DNA from: Marisa cornuarietis
Lineage: Eukaryota > Mollusca > Gastropoda > Architaenioglossa > Ampullariidae
Reading direction: 5' to 3'
Assembly: GCA_004794655.1 (NCBI GenBank)
Contig: SMMW01000584.1
Span: 4,100,001 to 4,164,000, forward strand
DNA length: 64,000 nucleotides
Both the position numbers and the translations under genes were made by a program. Of the stretch, positions 49,177-61,904 are shown one piece after another. Numbering within the stretch: position 1 is the first letter of the stretch; every line of letters begins with the position of its first letter. The notes beneath the pieces were generated by a model. That model worked only from the letters and a program-made list of their open reading frames with translations. It was not told the DNA's origin and searched no databases.

Positions 49177-49440
49177 CACAATCGTCCCTTTAGGGATGCA
49201 AAATCTGTTAGTGGCAACATCCTCTCTTGTCTCACCCCCGAGAGATAGCGGAGGAGAAGAAACCATTCAAAGTACTTCCAAAATGGCGGCCTTTGCGAAG
49301 AACAGGCTCTTTCTACAGCTAAGGGAAGATGTTTGAGTCTAATGACGCTGTATACTTCCTGCTGAATTATTTTCATGACTCGAGGATGATAAACCATGTC
49401 TAGAAAGAAGCCCTTCAGCAACTCAGTTGAAGTGGGATAC
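49177..49440 (-). pseudogene. Cytochrome P450 exon 5 remnant
   Basis: The minus strand reads GFFLDMVYHPRVMKIIQQEV then a degraded continuation, matching [20 protein letters not shown] of the intact gene. Nucleotide similarity continues to GAGAGGATGTTGCCAC and CGATTGTGAG at its 3' edge, but the ExxR region is frameshifted. No other exon was found nearby. Confidence 0.75.
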
Positions 49441-49769
49441 CCTAAATATGTGACTGATGTGTTTAAAAAAAATCTACTAAAAATTCAAGTTTTGTATTCA
49501 AAGTAAGCTTGAATACACTTTAGCATGTTTTAATAACCATTTAGTGTTAAAGAACCAACGAAACATATAAATGGGTTTTCTCAAAGTGTTGGATAGTAGG
49601 TATACATTTAGCCTAGGCTGATAATTATTGAATGTTTCTATAGTAGTTTCTATAGTAGACCTTCAACGTGGTAGCAATGCTGGGCGGAACTATGAAAATG
49701 AGTGTGATGACGTCTGTCTTGCGGATCGTTTTGTGTGTAGTTCATTATTCATTCATTTACTCATTGACA

Positions 49770-49860
49770 GGTACCAGTTGTTCTGTGGGGGAGAGGTTAG
49801 GGAGCACTTAGACGCAGCAGCTGACAATGACCGACGCTCCTGCCTGTTTGGTATTTAAGG
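49770..49860 (-). mobile_element. RTE-like LINE 3' terminal remnant
   Basis: GGGAGCACTTAGACGCAGCA followed by GCTGACA...CTCCTGCC matches GGGAGCACATAGACGCGGCA at 24317, the end of the second RTE-like family. Confidence 0.6.
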
Positions 49861-50015
49861 CCCAACAACAATGTACGGTCGGCCGCGCAACTGAAACTAA
49901 GCTCGTCGAGATCATTCTAGCGGGTGCGTGAGCGAGTGTGACTGATGCAAGCCGCGATGCATGGAGCGCATGCGTGACGAGTGGATGCTGGATGTTTGTG
50001 TTTCTACTTTGTATA

Positions 50016-51058
50016 TTAGGCCTGTAAGGTTTGATGTGAGCGAGAGTTACTTGCCCTTACTTGGGGTAAACAAACACGATCAAGACTAAGCGGCTGTGTG
50101 CTGTCAGTGAGACAGCATCGCATTTTTAAGCATTTAAAAGCTGTTTTCACACGATTTTTTTCTGTGAAAAATACATGGTCATATTATGTAGAATAATCTA
50201 CATACATTTGTTTTGTTGTTGTTGTTTTTTTTAGCTGGCTAATAAATCAACACAACTTACTAAAAGTCCCTATACTGTCACAGTTGTAATTCGCTTACAT
50301 AGTTACTGATAGTAAGTGGCGCCAACTCAAAGAATACCGTCTCATTGCCTTCAAGACTTTTATGTAGGTTAGTCAAAATATTGGCCACACCAGTTGTATG
50401 TGCCTGTTATTTAATAGCAATAACAGTCGAAAAAATACTTATTCTATGAATATTTTATTTCATGGAAAGGCTGTTCATTTTGTACAGTTTGCTCAAAACA
50501 AGCATAAAATATTTCATAGAAAGGAAATAGAAAAACAAAATAGAAAAAAGAACTAAATACAGACTGCATTATGCAGTACCCCAAATTTAGTCATTTTTCT
50601 GACTGCAAGATCTAGTAAAAGCTGGTAATATAAAATACTAACATATCAGTTTAATTAATTTTGATAGGTGGTCCTTTCATTCACACTGCTTCTCTAAAGT
50701 TACAAAAACCTACATTTATCCTTAAAGTCATAAGCTTAGTTTCTTTTTGTCTGTTTGGGTAGGAATTGTGTGATAGTCAATTATTTTAAGAATGTTAAAT
50801 CACTATTGTTAAATAAAACACTTTGGTGACTTTTGAAAATAAATCAAGGCAAAGAGATAACTAACACAAGATTCAAGGAGAGTTTTGTTAAGTTTAAAAA
50901 GGTCATAAACGTGGACAGTTTGCAGTGCACGGGTTCAATGCTTATCTGCAAACTATCAAGCTAAATTTAAATTATGGTTACTTCTGAAAAGATATTTTAG
51001 CTTGTTTTTTACTTAGCTGCACTTTTATGCTGCTTATTTGTCTCTTACTTTTGCGTAT

Positions 51059-51092
<34 letters not shown>

Positions 51093-52316
51093 CACTCATC
51101 GCAAAACAAACTACACACAACACTCATCGCAACACACACACACACACTGGTTGATAGAAACACATAGATCTTCATCAATATATTCATTTACACATAGATG
51201 TTTGTCAGTTTTTTTCAATTGTCACTTGTATTGTTTGACAGAAAGAGCAGCATCTCTGATGCTATAGATCTCTTGTTCAAATCATATATCATCAATGTAC
51301 TGTTTTTATGTTCTATTGTAAAAGTATAGCTGTCTAGGAAATGTTAAAAGATGTTTGGAAAGAAGCCTGGAACTTAGTTCCCATCTGTTTGAATCCTGAA
51401 GTTAGGATAAAGTAACCATTTTGTTTTTGGTTTTGATAAGGCTTATGAATTGTTCTTCCTTTAAGTTAAGCTTTAGGAGGACTATTAAAATCATCAGTAT
51501 TTTTAGAGAAAATTTGTACTCCTGTCTTATATCATAACATTTTTTACAATTAATTTTAAGATTAGAATATTCTAATTGAATGTTCATCCACCACTTAAAA
51601 CTTCTGAAATCCATGGGTCAGTTTTAATTACAGTAGGTTAAAACTCAGGGTTCTATCTTAGTGTCTCTCTCTCTCTATATATATAAATCTCTTGATTTGT
51701 ATGCTTATATATGACAATCTAAACTGTGATGAACTATTAATAATGCTATATTAAATTTATATTGATTATCAATGTTTGCTAAAAATACAAAACAAGAACA
51801 CACAAAGTTATAGACCTTACCTTACATCTAAAATTCAGTTCATCCGATTTTTAACACATTTTTCCACAAAACAGGATGGATAATATACATCTTTTAAGTA
51901 AGATATTTATATCATAGTATAAAATATTATCATCTTTATATACAACAGAGTTAGACTAATATGAATATGAGCTTAATGAGGACCAATGGTGCAAAGGCAT
52001 TGTTAAAGAATTGATTCAGTGATTTCGGTATAGGCCACTCATCTGTCACCTGTTGTAAACATAACTGACATAGTTTTGCACTTGGATAAGTAACAGAACT
52101 AGCACACATGACTTTTAACAAGGGAAAAAAATGCGAATGACTTACTACTTTATTTCCATATTTAGCATATGGCGCATTCAGATTTTTTAACACTAGCTCA
52201 GTAATATAGTCTTATAGTTTTCGAATCTCACGAAGCTGGCGGCTTCGTGGGCGGCTTTGTTTACCCCAACTAAGGGAAGTCACTCGCAGGTGATGACGTC
52301 AACCTTACAGGCCTAA
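50016..52316. mobile_element. Candidate 2.3 kb DNA transposon with terminal inverted repeats
   Basis: The left end TTAGGCCTGTAAGGTT, continuing to TTACTTGCCCTTACTTGGGG and TAAACAAA, is repeated inverted at the right end (52255-52316) with a few changes. Both ends are bordered by TA. The interior is very AT-rich (notably 50380-52200), with CA repeats at 51058-51091 and no transposase-like ORF. Confidence 0.65.
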
Positions 52317-52679
52317 TAAGCGGTGGGACTGAGTGCTAAGGTAGGAGTTTTAGTTGAGTGAGAGCAAAGTAGAGAGTTTGCAGGGGGGTGTCGCCGTTAT
52401 TTTGCAGTGTTAGGCGTGTGTGGCCTTAGTTCCTGTAGGCGTGTGTCCAAGAGCAAGGTTCATAATGACAAGGTTATCTTGACCCAGAGGGATGTACTTG
52501 ATGCTTTCTCTTGCCCTGTGAGGGCATTCTATTTCTCATGAATGCTAGAGTAGACGACCTTAGGGAACACCAAAATGCGGAAAGTACTTGTTACACCACG
52601 AAAACTTTAGCTACACACTGCAGCGAAAAAAGATTACAAAAATAATCTGTCGATAAAGGTCAGTGCCCGGTTACTAGTC

Positions 52680-52725
52680 TGCCTCAGGTCAAAAAGATTG
52701 CACAGCCTCTCAGCCTTAGTGTCTC
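52680..52725. repeat. Dispersed repeat, copy 2
   Basis: Direct repeat of the block at 48836-48885, about 45 nt with three or four differences. Confidence 0.7.
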
Positions 52726-53243
52726 AGTGCGGAAAAGGTACAACGATCATTTCTCATAATTTTACGGCGCTTACAAGTGCAATATTAAACAAAAGGTCTA
52801 AAAAATAATAGTTTAGGCATTGTAAGCATTTGACTCATCGTTAAACAGGTATGGAAGACTGACAAAGTTCTGACTTCTTTGTTTTCTGAACTGGCTACCC
52901 ATCTGTTCTCGCATCCAGTACAAACTGTCTGTGCTGTGTTTTAATTTCTTTTGCAGGCTCCTGCCCTGACTTTTTCTCTGAACTTCCCCTACATCCCGGC
53001 CAGTCAACTATGCTGTATGAATCATTACCTTTTTCTCTCTTTGAAACACTACCAGCACAAGAGCAGGATTTATTGCCATAGACTACTTTCTCTGCATTTT
53101 CTCTACACGAGTTACTTTTGTCGAGTTATTGTCTGCTTAAATAGTTCAAACCAATAGATGTGAGAGATTGATCTAAATTTGTAAAATTCATTTTAAAAAC
53201 TATGTCCGAAGTTTATACTATTTATTAATGTTGCATTTATCTA

Positions 53244-53261
<18 letters not shown>

Positions 53262-53328
<67 letters not shown>
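53262..53328. repeat. (TA)n(TG)n microsatellite
   Basis: TA run followed by about 24 TG units. It interrupts the segment duplicated from 38.6 kb. Confidence 0.95.
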
Positions 53329-53333
<5 letters not shown>

Positions 53334-53952
53334 TATACTTATATACTATATATTAATGATGTTGGACATTTAATGTGTTAGCAAAAATAAATGGCAGATA
53401 TTCTTGCTTACAAGAGCACTGCAAAGAAAAAACAGCTCTGCAAATGTCGTCATTGTTTAGATAAAGAGACGCCAGTAAATGCAACTATAACGTAAGTCTT
53501 TTAGAGAACATTTCTTACACTGGTGATTACCTATTAATGAGGCTGCAAAAAGTACCCAGCAACGACACACAGCGACGATTGGAAATTGGATGGGGAGCCT
53601 GGTTGACGACATATGAACAGCAGCAGGCGGGGACCAGTAAACAACAAACAAACTGAGCCGTTCCGTTGCAGGGTTTTTGTAGGGTAGATAACAGTCGCTC
53701 GTGATACTTGATAAGGAGGTTTGTTTTTAACGACAAAAATATAAACAAGTCGTTTTCATCGAGGGAAGAGAAAGTCGTAGATTTGACCTGTATGGTTCCA
53801 CAAGAAAGAAACATGATATCATCAAAGAGGAAAGCAAGAGCCACCACTGTTATATGAGACCTTGATGTCAGGTGGCGGTCACGGCGCGCACGGCCACTCT
53901 CCCTCTAGGACAGTAAACATCGCTAGCTGCTCGCGCCTTTGTTTGTATACTG

Positions 53953-53955
<3 letters not shown>

Positions 53956-54030
<75 letters not shown>
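53956..54030. repeat. (CA)n microsatellite
   Basis: About 37 uninterrupted CA units. Confidence 0.97.
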
Positions 54031-54033
<3 letters not shown>

Positions 54034-54232
54034 GAGCGCACGCTTTCATACTTTTCGGAAATAAAGCTTGAGAACATATTTCAAAGGGAGAAAATCTATA
54101 ATTTAGAGAAAAAGAAGAAACGTTTGAAGTCTTCATTAGCATTTGTTTTGGACACGAAGAGGTTATCGCTGTTAAATATCTAAAATCTCTTTACGCCCAG
54201 TGCCTTTGCAAAAATATAAAATATGTATATAT

Positions 54233-54960
54233 TTACAGAGATTTCATTTTAAACATTTTTCTATTTGTTTTTGCGGACGCTGGAGAAAAGTGTCCATGTT
54301 TTCTTTCAGTGCAAAATGCAGCTGTATATTTGAAAAAGATTGAGCAACAAGAATGCCTGGTTTGCAATTGATGGAGGGACATATGAGCGAACTCGATTTC
54401 AAAACGTTCCAAAAGTTGAGCTCTCACTTGGTCCCTGGGGAGGAGCTGTTCAGATTTTCTGAATATAATTTCAAGTTCCTCCACCAACGTTACTAGCTGA
54501 TTACGACGACCAGCCAATCGTTAGCATGAGGTACCTGCTTAATTGACATATGGGTCTCCCGAACAGTTCCTTCTTGCTTTCCCGTAATAGTTTCTTTAAA
54601 TTCTGGACACACTTTCCTTTGTATCTTTTTGGCGATATAACCAGCAATGTAGGTTAAAATATTGTCCTCAGGAATTGATAGTTCCTCATTGGTAAAAGCA
54701 TACTGGGAGATTTCAATCTTTTGCTTTGCTCATATCTTGCATCAGAAATCGCTGGAGTGAGCTAAGTACTGATGTTGCTCAGCGTCAAGAGAAAGTTACT
54801 TCCATCTTCAATGCAGTTGCTTCTTTCACTGGATGATGAAACCAACCACCATTACCTGGCACATAAAGAACCGAAATTGCCAGGATCTTGGATTATCTCC
54901 ATGTCCTTTTCCTCAAAAGAGAAAAGAAGTTTTCTACGCAGTCTTGGCTTAGTCTGCTAC
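54233..54960 (-). pseudogene. P-element/THAP-type transposase C-terminal remnant
   Basis: The minus strand carries LSQDCVENFFSLLRK (about 54910-54953), then, in another frame, GDNPRSWQFR, and further on ILTYIAGYIAKKIQRKVCPE (about 54620-54675). These correspond to the LSQD..E.fFs.iR...g..NPt..qFr and ..YIaGyvakK....C blocks at the C-terminus of P-element/THAP9-like transposases. At least one frameshift and stops are present. A tail reading LVEELEIIFRKSEQLLPRDQ follows. No N-terminal THAP domain or terminal repeats were identified. Confidence 0.65.
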
Positions 54961-55447
54961 TGGGAAAGAATTTAACCTGTTTCGTTTTGCGAAAATCGTT
55001 TTGCTATCCATCCTGAAAAAATCTTCTTTGTATTTCGGTGGATTCGGTACATGAAAAATGGTTGGAATTGCACACTAGATCAGCCGGCACTTCTGCACCC
55101 ACTTCTTACATCTATGGAAATGAAAACATAAGACTAGTGAAGCTACTAAGCAGCAGCATATGTGGCAAAACCAAAGATAAATGCGACTTGTTACATCTGC
55201 TAAAGAAAGGAAATGCTGTAAACTCACATCTCTTCATCTTTCAGAAAAGAGAACAATCGAAAACCTTTAGTTCGAGAGTTTTGACAACTCGGCTCAGTGC
55301 ACCACGAACCACCAGGGGGGCGTGGCTGCGGTCATATACGGGTCATCGCGACTTCACTTTCTCATTGATATCATCAACAACCATTCACGATGAGACGGAC
55401 AACAACAATTTGTTTATCGTCTGCTTTGTTTACAGCCTTGACAAGGT

Positions 55448-56000
55448 GAAATGATTTAGTACGCAAGAAAAGGCAAATTTGCTCGAGAGTACTAATTGAG
55501 GGAAGGTACACGCATGCAATGGAAAGATATAGGCTTTCTTTTGTAGTTGTCTTATTTCGTTCCTGAACTAGGTTGTTAAAGTAAGCGTAAAGAGTTACTG
55601 CAAGAAGAATAAGCCAAATAAAACAATGTAATATTATAATTAATGCAAGAAACAGACTGTTACTATTTAATGCTAAAAAATCTACTATACAATGGAAAGA
55701 AACAGACTAATACTATTTAATAGCAAGAAACAGACATTATGTAACTTTAGTACAAGGAAAAAGACTGATATTATCTAATAGCTGGAAAAAAGGCAGACAA
55801 ATGTTTAATCTCTTTTGAACTGGGTTAGAAAGTGCATAAAAAAAATCATGTTGATCAAATTCAAACTTATTCGGTACCACCGCATACTACATCTACTAAG
55901 TAGACAATGTGAATCCATTTACAAAATTTATGCTAAAATGTTTTCCTTAGAAGTACCCGGTTCTTTAATTGCCTTCAAATTTGCAACGCTTCAACGTGTT
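55448..56000. other. AT-rich, with short direct repeats
   Basis: Contains four variants of AAGAAACAGACTNNTACTATTTAAT between about 55640 and 55790, a small degenerate tandem repeat. No gene seen. Confidence 0.5.
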
Positions 56001-56019
56001 CTAATGTATGAGCTTCAAG

Positions 56020-56200
56020 CTGCAAAACGGTAACATCTTTTCCAAGAAGTGTTAATGATTGAGTGCAGCTGGTGCTTTACTGGTGGGAGGAAGTAGAAGT
56101 ATTGTAAGAGCGCTGTCACATACAGGAACACTGTGGAACTTTGTGGAAAAAGGCTAAACACACACAATTTAACAGTTTCTCGTTTAGCACGTGTAGCTTG
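56020..56200 (-). pseudogene. Cytochrome P450 last-exon remnant
   Basis: The minus strand reads STVFLYVTALLQYFYFLPPV and then NHD-like KHQLHSIINTSW, matching [20 protein letters not shown] and LTQDSW of the intact gene. The haem-binding Cys segment before it is degraded. It may be the truncated end of a further tandem copy. Confidence 0.7.
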
Positions 56201-56514
56201 GGCGGCCTGCACGTGACGTGCTGTGCAGCCACACAGCTGTTACTCAACAGGCATCTTTTGTCACCTGTCAGTGAAAGGTTTAACGATATATCGCGATGCG
56301 CGACTTTTTGCAGGTAAACTTTCTCTAGCGTTCATGTAACTACAACTGGTACCGAGTTCGTAAGAGAAGGGTAACGTGGTCAGTTAGGCCAATTAAGCAT
56401 ACAACATAGAGCAAGTTAGATTAGGCACCTTTTCCCGTGCTTCAGCGGGGACTGCCGTCTCTGAGTGTTTTGTCAGTCGCAAGCAGCAGGTCTGATTATT
56501 TTATTATTTTTTTT

Positions 56515-56590
56515 TTCTGTTTTTGCTGCGCAATGAGCATTCTTCTGAATGGATACCTAGGCATTAAAAATGGACATCATCATGAAAAAA
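56515..56590 (+). mobile_element. CR1/L2-like LINE 3' tail remnant
   Basis: TGCTGCGCAATGAGCATTCT followed by TCTGAATGGATACCTAGGCA and ATGGACATCATCATG is the reverse complement of the 3' end at 25975-26045. Confidence 0.75.
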
Positions 56591-57640
56591 ACATGTAAGG
56601 GAAGAAACTGCTGGTATATTAAGAATTGTTCTACTATGAATTATTTCCATTAGAAATCTGGAAAAAGTCAACCGTTCAGGTATTTGTTATACTTGAAAGT
56701 AGGCAATGATTTAGTTGATAAAGCGCCACGTTTGAGATGGTGCTGGTTTCTAAATTCCACATAGACGTGTACTACAATAACCAAAAATGGCAAGAAAATA
56801 GTAAATAATATTCAAATTGTAAGGTATATTCTAATAAAATATGCTAGTTTGGCACTTTATGCTTGGATATTTTGTAGATATTTCTAGTGAATTGGTTTTT
56901 AATACAAGCTAAGCTGTATAAAAGACAGTCATGAATTAAACGAACTTTTAAATAATAGTATTCCAAAAAATATTACAGGTTAAAAAAATATTAAAGCATT
57001 TGATTAAAAAAACCCGGATTATTCGCTTGCTGACTGACTAGCACCCAGTTCCTACAACACTCATTGTGCGAAACTGCTTTTAGGTGTAACCATCCCTCCC
57101 TTTCTAAATAAAATTATTCCAGTCATGGCAACCGAACCCCTATTTGTGCCATTAGATGTAATGTGACGATATGTACTTCTCACGTTTGATTCATCTGTGC
57201 GTCGGGTGCCTGACTTTGTACTTGGTCAGGGAAAATAAGCAGCGAGCAAGACGAGAACGAGATAGGCACCGCCCTTACAAAAAGTGGGCTTCCTGCTAAG
57301 TGAGGTCTCTTTCAAAATGAGTACTTAGTCTTAATGTAATAAGTACATCCAGCCTTGATACTTTAAATTGTCGATGTGACGATTCACAGGTCCCAGTTCC
57401 AGATGATGGTGATGTTTCCTGATAATTGTCCGTAAACTTTAAACAATGGACTGATTAATAACCTTCAAGTTTCTACTCTTCTTCCTCTAGTATTTCTGAT
57501 TTTTAAAAAAGACGTCGTCAGATATCTATATATATATATATATATGAAAAGTATACATTCAGAAGCATTTCAAATGCATATTTGCATAGAACAGGCGACA
57601 TCAGTGACCAAATGATAAAACGCCAGGGATCTTTCAAGGT
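56591..57640. other. Intergenic with SINE tail
   Basis: Mostly AT-rich and without genes. GATAGGCACCGCCCTTACAA at about 57260-57290 resembles the 3' part of the SINE at 36040. 57560-57646 is P450 3' flank shared with 38047-38130 and 42100-42175. Confidence 0.45.
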
Positions 57641-59639
57641 TTTGCTTTATGCCTGTGGTTGTTTTGACCTCCTCTTTATCGCCACGTTGCATGGTTTTAG
57701 CTGCAAGGCGAGACCCTCTGTCCACGAATCTTGTGTCAGGGGACGCAAGTCATGGTTGACAGGGGGGAGGAAGTCGAATTTCTGTAAGAGTGTTGTGACA
57801 TAAAGGAAGGCGCGCGAGCGTGCGAAGCTCTCCCCAGGACAACTGCGCTTTCCAATCCCAAAGGGAAGAAATCTGAATCAAAGATCATGTTTGTAGATTA
57901 TCGCTTACTTTACGGATATATTCGATGATATACCTAACATTTTATTAATGGTGCGTGAGTATTGTGAGCGAGAGTTCACTGGCTGATTTGCATGCTGGTC
58001 GTGCTCTCCAATTATCTTATTTTTTACCTATTAAAAGAAAATGAGAGAGCTGATGTAGCCGACAAACAGGAATACGAGTGTCAACGAGTGTCAACGAGGC
58101 ACCCACGCGAACAAGATAATATGGTGCATGTGAAAATACCTTCATGCGAGAAATCTAGTTAATCTAGTACTTGTGACAGACATTTAGTTGTCGTCACAGA
58201 GGCGCTTGATTATCACTACAAGATGTACGTTTCACAGGTCGATCGGGATACAACTTGCTGCGGCAAGATATGAAGCAGCGAGGGCGGAGTTACATGCTAC
58301 AACTAGTAGGTTACCAGCAGGAACGTCTAGAACGGGTGGGGGATATTTGATCCGAGAAGTTTTATCTAAAGGTGCTGATGTCCTAATTATAATAAGTTGT
58401 ATTATGCTATCCACTATTAGAACTTCACTAGACGTTATCACATACTACCTCCATCGTGTGGGGTGAGTAGGGGGCAACAGCTGACCCTCATCGTCAAGGA
58501 AACGTTCTGGTCGAAATACCTCGGGGTCCTCCCATGCTTTCGGGTCCATATTCATCCACCAAATGTTTTCAAACAGCTGTGAAAAGTTCAGTTCAGCATG
58601 TGAGAAAGGTACAGTAAATATACTATACTGTAAAGATTAAACAAAACAACAGTTGTGCGATGTACAAACATTAAGTCTCTTAACTTTTATAAAGACAGTA
58701 AACTTTTAAATTTCCTCGGTGGTTCAACTGAACGAAACCAACAAGCTAAAATTAGGTAAGGCTTGGTAAATGTATTTCATTGTATGAATGTATAATATAA
58801 AAATACTTGGATTTCTTCTGCAATGACTAACAATATATACGTTAAGTCACGTAAATTTGAATCCCGAACGCTAAACGACCACAAGGAAATTCATATCTAC
58901 TCTGCAAACCACTTACAGGCCGGTCGAGTCAATGACCCCCAGTCTCTTTTACGCATCTCATGCACTAGGGAAGGTGAATTTATCTTACACAGGGCCCCAG
59001 GTTCAAATAAGATTGTCGGCTTTACCTCTACGTACAGGTATTAAAGTCTAGGTCGTGTGGTAGCTAAGCTTTTCTTTAGGTCCTGATTTATATATTTTCT
59101 TGCTCGCACACTCATACAACCTACGAGTCGTCAATATGCATGCATTTACAATCAATTGAAAAATCGTTCTTTTAATGCTTGTCTAAGGACCTTTCTGTTA
59201 TCTCACCACGGTGCCTCTGGGGATGCAGAAGCCGTCAGCAAGAATGTCCTCTCTTGTCTCGTGCCACACACCCAAAGGGACGTTGGAAGACTTTCTGATC
59301 ACTTCCAATATGACTGCTTCTGTGAAGTGGAGGCTTCTTCTGTCATCAAGTGAGGTAGATCTGTGTCCCACGATGCTGTCTATCTCTTGCTGAATCTTCT
59401 CCATAACTTGAGGATAGTGAGCCATGTACAGGAAAAAGGACTTGAGCAACTCGGTGGAAGTAACAAACGCTGAAAAGTGTGAATGACTGACTTAATATTA
59501 AACCTTTATTTGACTTTAGGATTTTAAAAATATAATTTAAATGCTGCATTTCGCTTCACATCCTTTTATTTATAAAGATGTATTATTATTATTATTATTT
59601 GTTTTTCGAAACATTAAGGGTTAAAAATAAGGGGCGAAT

Positions 59640-59850
59640 GTATTACCGTTACCGCAAGTTGGTAAATGAGTGAGGTGAGCCCTACCTCATCTAGGGGTCA
59701 CCATGTGTAAGGACGCTCACTCTCTCACTAATTTCCTATATTCAGCCGTCTAGATAATCACATACGAAAACACATATTGTAGACTGGTGGAAGTGCGTTA
59801 TGCGGGTATCGAACCGACCTCTGTACATCAAGTTTGGAGACCGTTTTCCC
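59640..59850 (-). repeat. Probable SINE remnant beside a (TCAC)n array
   Basis: The reverse complement contains GAGGTCGGTTCGATACCCGC (B-box GGTTCGATACCC) followed by a body with CTAGATGAGGTAGGGCTCAC. It lies directly against the TCAC array, in intron 4 of the second P450 copy. Confidence 0.5.
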
Positions 59851-59856
59851 AAATCA

Positions 59857-59944
59857 CTCACTCACTCACTCACTCACTCACTCACTCACTCACTCACTCA
59901 CTCACTCACTCACTCACTCACTCACTCACTCACTCACTCACTCA
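59857..59944. repeat. (TCAC)n tetranucleotide array
   Basis: About 22 uninterrupted TCAC units, which create spurious Thr-His-Ser-Leu reading frames. Confidence 0.97.
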
Positions 59945-61904
59945 CAAACAAGCACACCACAAACAAACTTTTATTCTGGTAAAATACACTTGTACTTCTC
60001 TCATGACATCAGATAAAGCTGAATTTTGAGTTTTAACTGAAAATGTGGAGGCATAATAGAAATTGGCAAAAGCAAGACATAGCTTTTTTTATTTTTTAAC
60101 TACGTTATTAATTTTTCCTACCTCTCCGAAGACCATCATATCTCTTTTATATAATTAATAAGAACTACAGGCGACCTGCATCTAAACAGGATGAACAAGA
60201 ATAGAAGTCAATAAAGTTTGAAAAGAGTAATGCACTTTGCGTAATCATACCAGCGGAAATAATGTTAAGAAGCATTCCTCGGATGTGGTCGTCTGTAAGC
60301 CAGTCGCTGCTGTTTTTCATCTGTGCTTCGAACAGCGAGCCAACCATTCCCTTCGGTTCACCAGGCACGTGTTTTGCCTTCACAATAACCATCATAACCC
60401 CTACAGAGTTTAGATAGTAGAGACAAAGCCCCAAAGAATGCTACAGCGATTGATTCGTTTGTAAATTAATTCGATGGAATTATAAATTTTGGAAAAAAAG
60501 CTACTGATTATAAAGCAGAATTCTGTTACCATAACCTATAGGTAATTATAATTACTTAAAGATTTGTTTAAAAATGTATTATTTTTTAAAACTCATTAAA
60601 AGTAGAAGGTCTTTAGTTCTACTACATAAACGAAATTCAGTGCATATATTTAAGGAGCACACGAGAGCCTGTTTTGATAAGGACCTGAAATATTTGTGTA
60701 CAACCTGTTTACAATTCACGTTGTCATAAAGTTGGCGAGAATAGAAGGAACAGGAGTGGAAGAACAACCTTTGCTTTGGTGACGACTTCTTCCATGAGCA
60801 TGTCCCGGCTCTTGAACATGTTTTCACAAAGCTCCTTATAGTAGGTTCCAGGGAGAAACCGCAGGAATGGGAAAGCGGACAGAACAGAATCAACAGTCGG
60901 CGACATGATTTTCTGTAGACATACTGCAAAATTTCCAACCATTTGTGGCACTTTAGAATCTTGGCTATGATCTTCTCCCGTGATCTGTTGGATGGAAAAA
61001 ACCAAAGGAAATATTATATAAGCGTCTGTGTATATAAGCGTTGTGTGAGAGACAGCATAACATTACATGGCATGACATAACATTTTAAGGCTAAATTCGC
61101 TCATCTATAACACGAAATATTATAATAGGACAAGTACAAAGTATTTTCAGGCACTCCTTCAAGATATTCCGAAATATTACATACCAGAATAGCTAAGGCA
61201 CGCTGAATGGACGTGGAAATCAGTTGTTCCAGCTCTACTTCACAATATCCTCCTAACTGTCCAGAATGGTCTCCTCCATTCGTTTTTATGTTCGTCTGCA
61301 ACGTCTCTGTTAAGCGGCATAACTCTGCATGATTTTTTCAAACCTTTCCACGCCGCTTCCATAGAACTAAATATACAGAAAAATAACATAATAATGGGAA
61401 AATGTTAAAAAAAACATACCATTCAGTGATTCTCAATATTAGTGAACAATATTAACGAGTTAAGTGCCAATGTTGAATGACGTGGATTAATTTACAATAG
61501 TGTCTTTATAGAATAGCGCTGTTTAAAAAGATAATACTGCGCGAGGCAGGAGTATGAATAACCTGCTGTTTGAGACACCGAGGAGGACTTTGACACTCTA
61601 GTTATGTTACAAGCAGCAGTGGATGCATAGTCAATACTTTTAAAATAACAAGTTAACACACGCTTAAATCGTACGATTATCTGTCGCCTTTGAAAAACGT
61701 CGCATCCAAAATTTTTGTTTTTTCTACAGAACACGATCGAGCGTGACGAAGTGAGGTAAGTATTTTAGGATTTTTATTATTATTACAGGTAGTGATAGTC
61801 ATACAGTCTGCCAACAAATTTCTTAATTTCGAACTAATTATACCTGGGTGAAAGGAAAAATTTAAATAGAGTGTATTTTAAGGAAGAAAACTAAAAGAGC
61901 AAGA

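Larger units (their letters stand above)
53040..55447. repeat. Second copy of the 38.6-39.2 kb segment, split by insertions
   Basis: Blocks at 53078-53105, 53335-53400, 53480-53740 and 55368-55447 line up in order with 38619-38650, 38655-38730, 38770-39010 and 39093-39165. The material in between includes the TG and CA microsatellites and the transposase remnant. Confidence 0.7.

Noticed and set aside
53862..54142. Open frames made of Thr-His or Cys-Val repeats
   Set aside because: Translation of the CA microsatellite only.
55038..55454. 138-codon plus-strand frame
   Set aside because: No recognisable domain. Its 3' third is duplicated non-coding segment shared with 39.1 kb.
59787..60029. 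Three overlapping frames with Thr-His-Ser-Leu repeats
   Set aside because: Because the unit is four bases, the TCAC array reads open in all three frames; this is not coding evidence.
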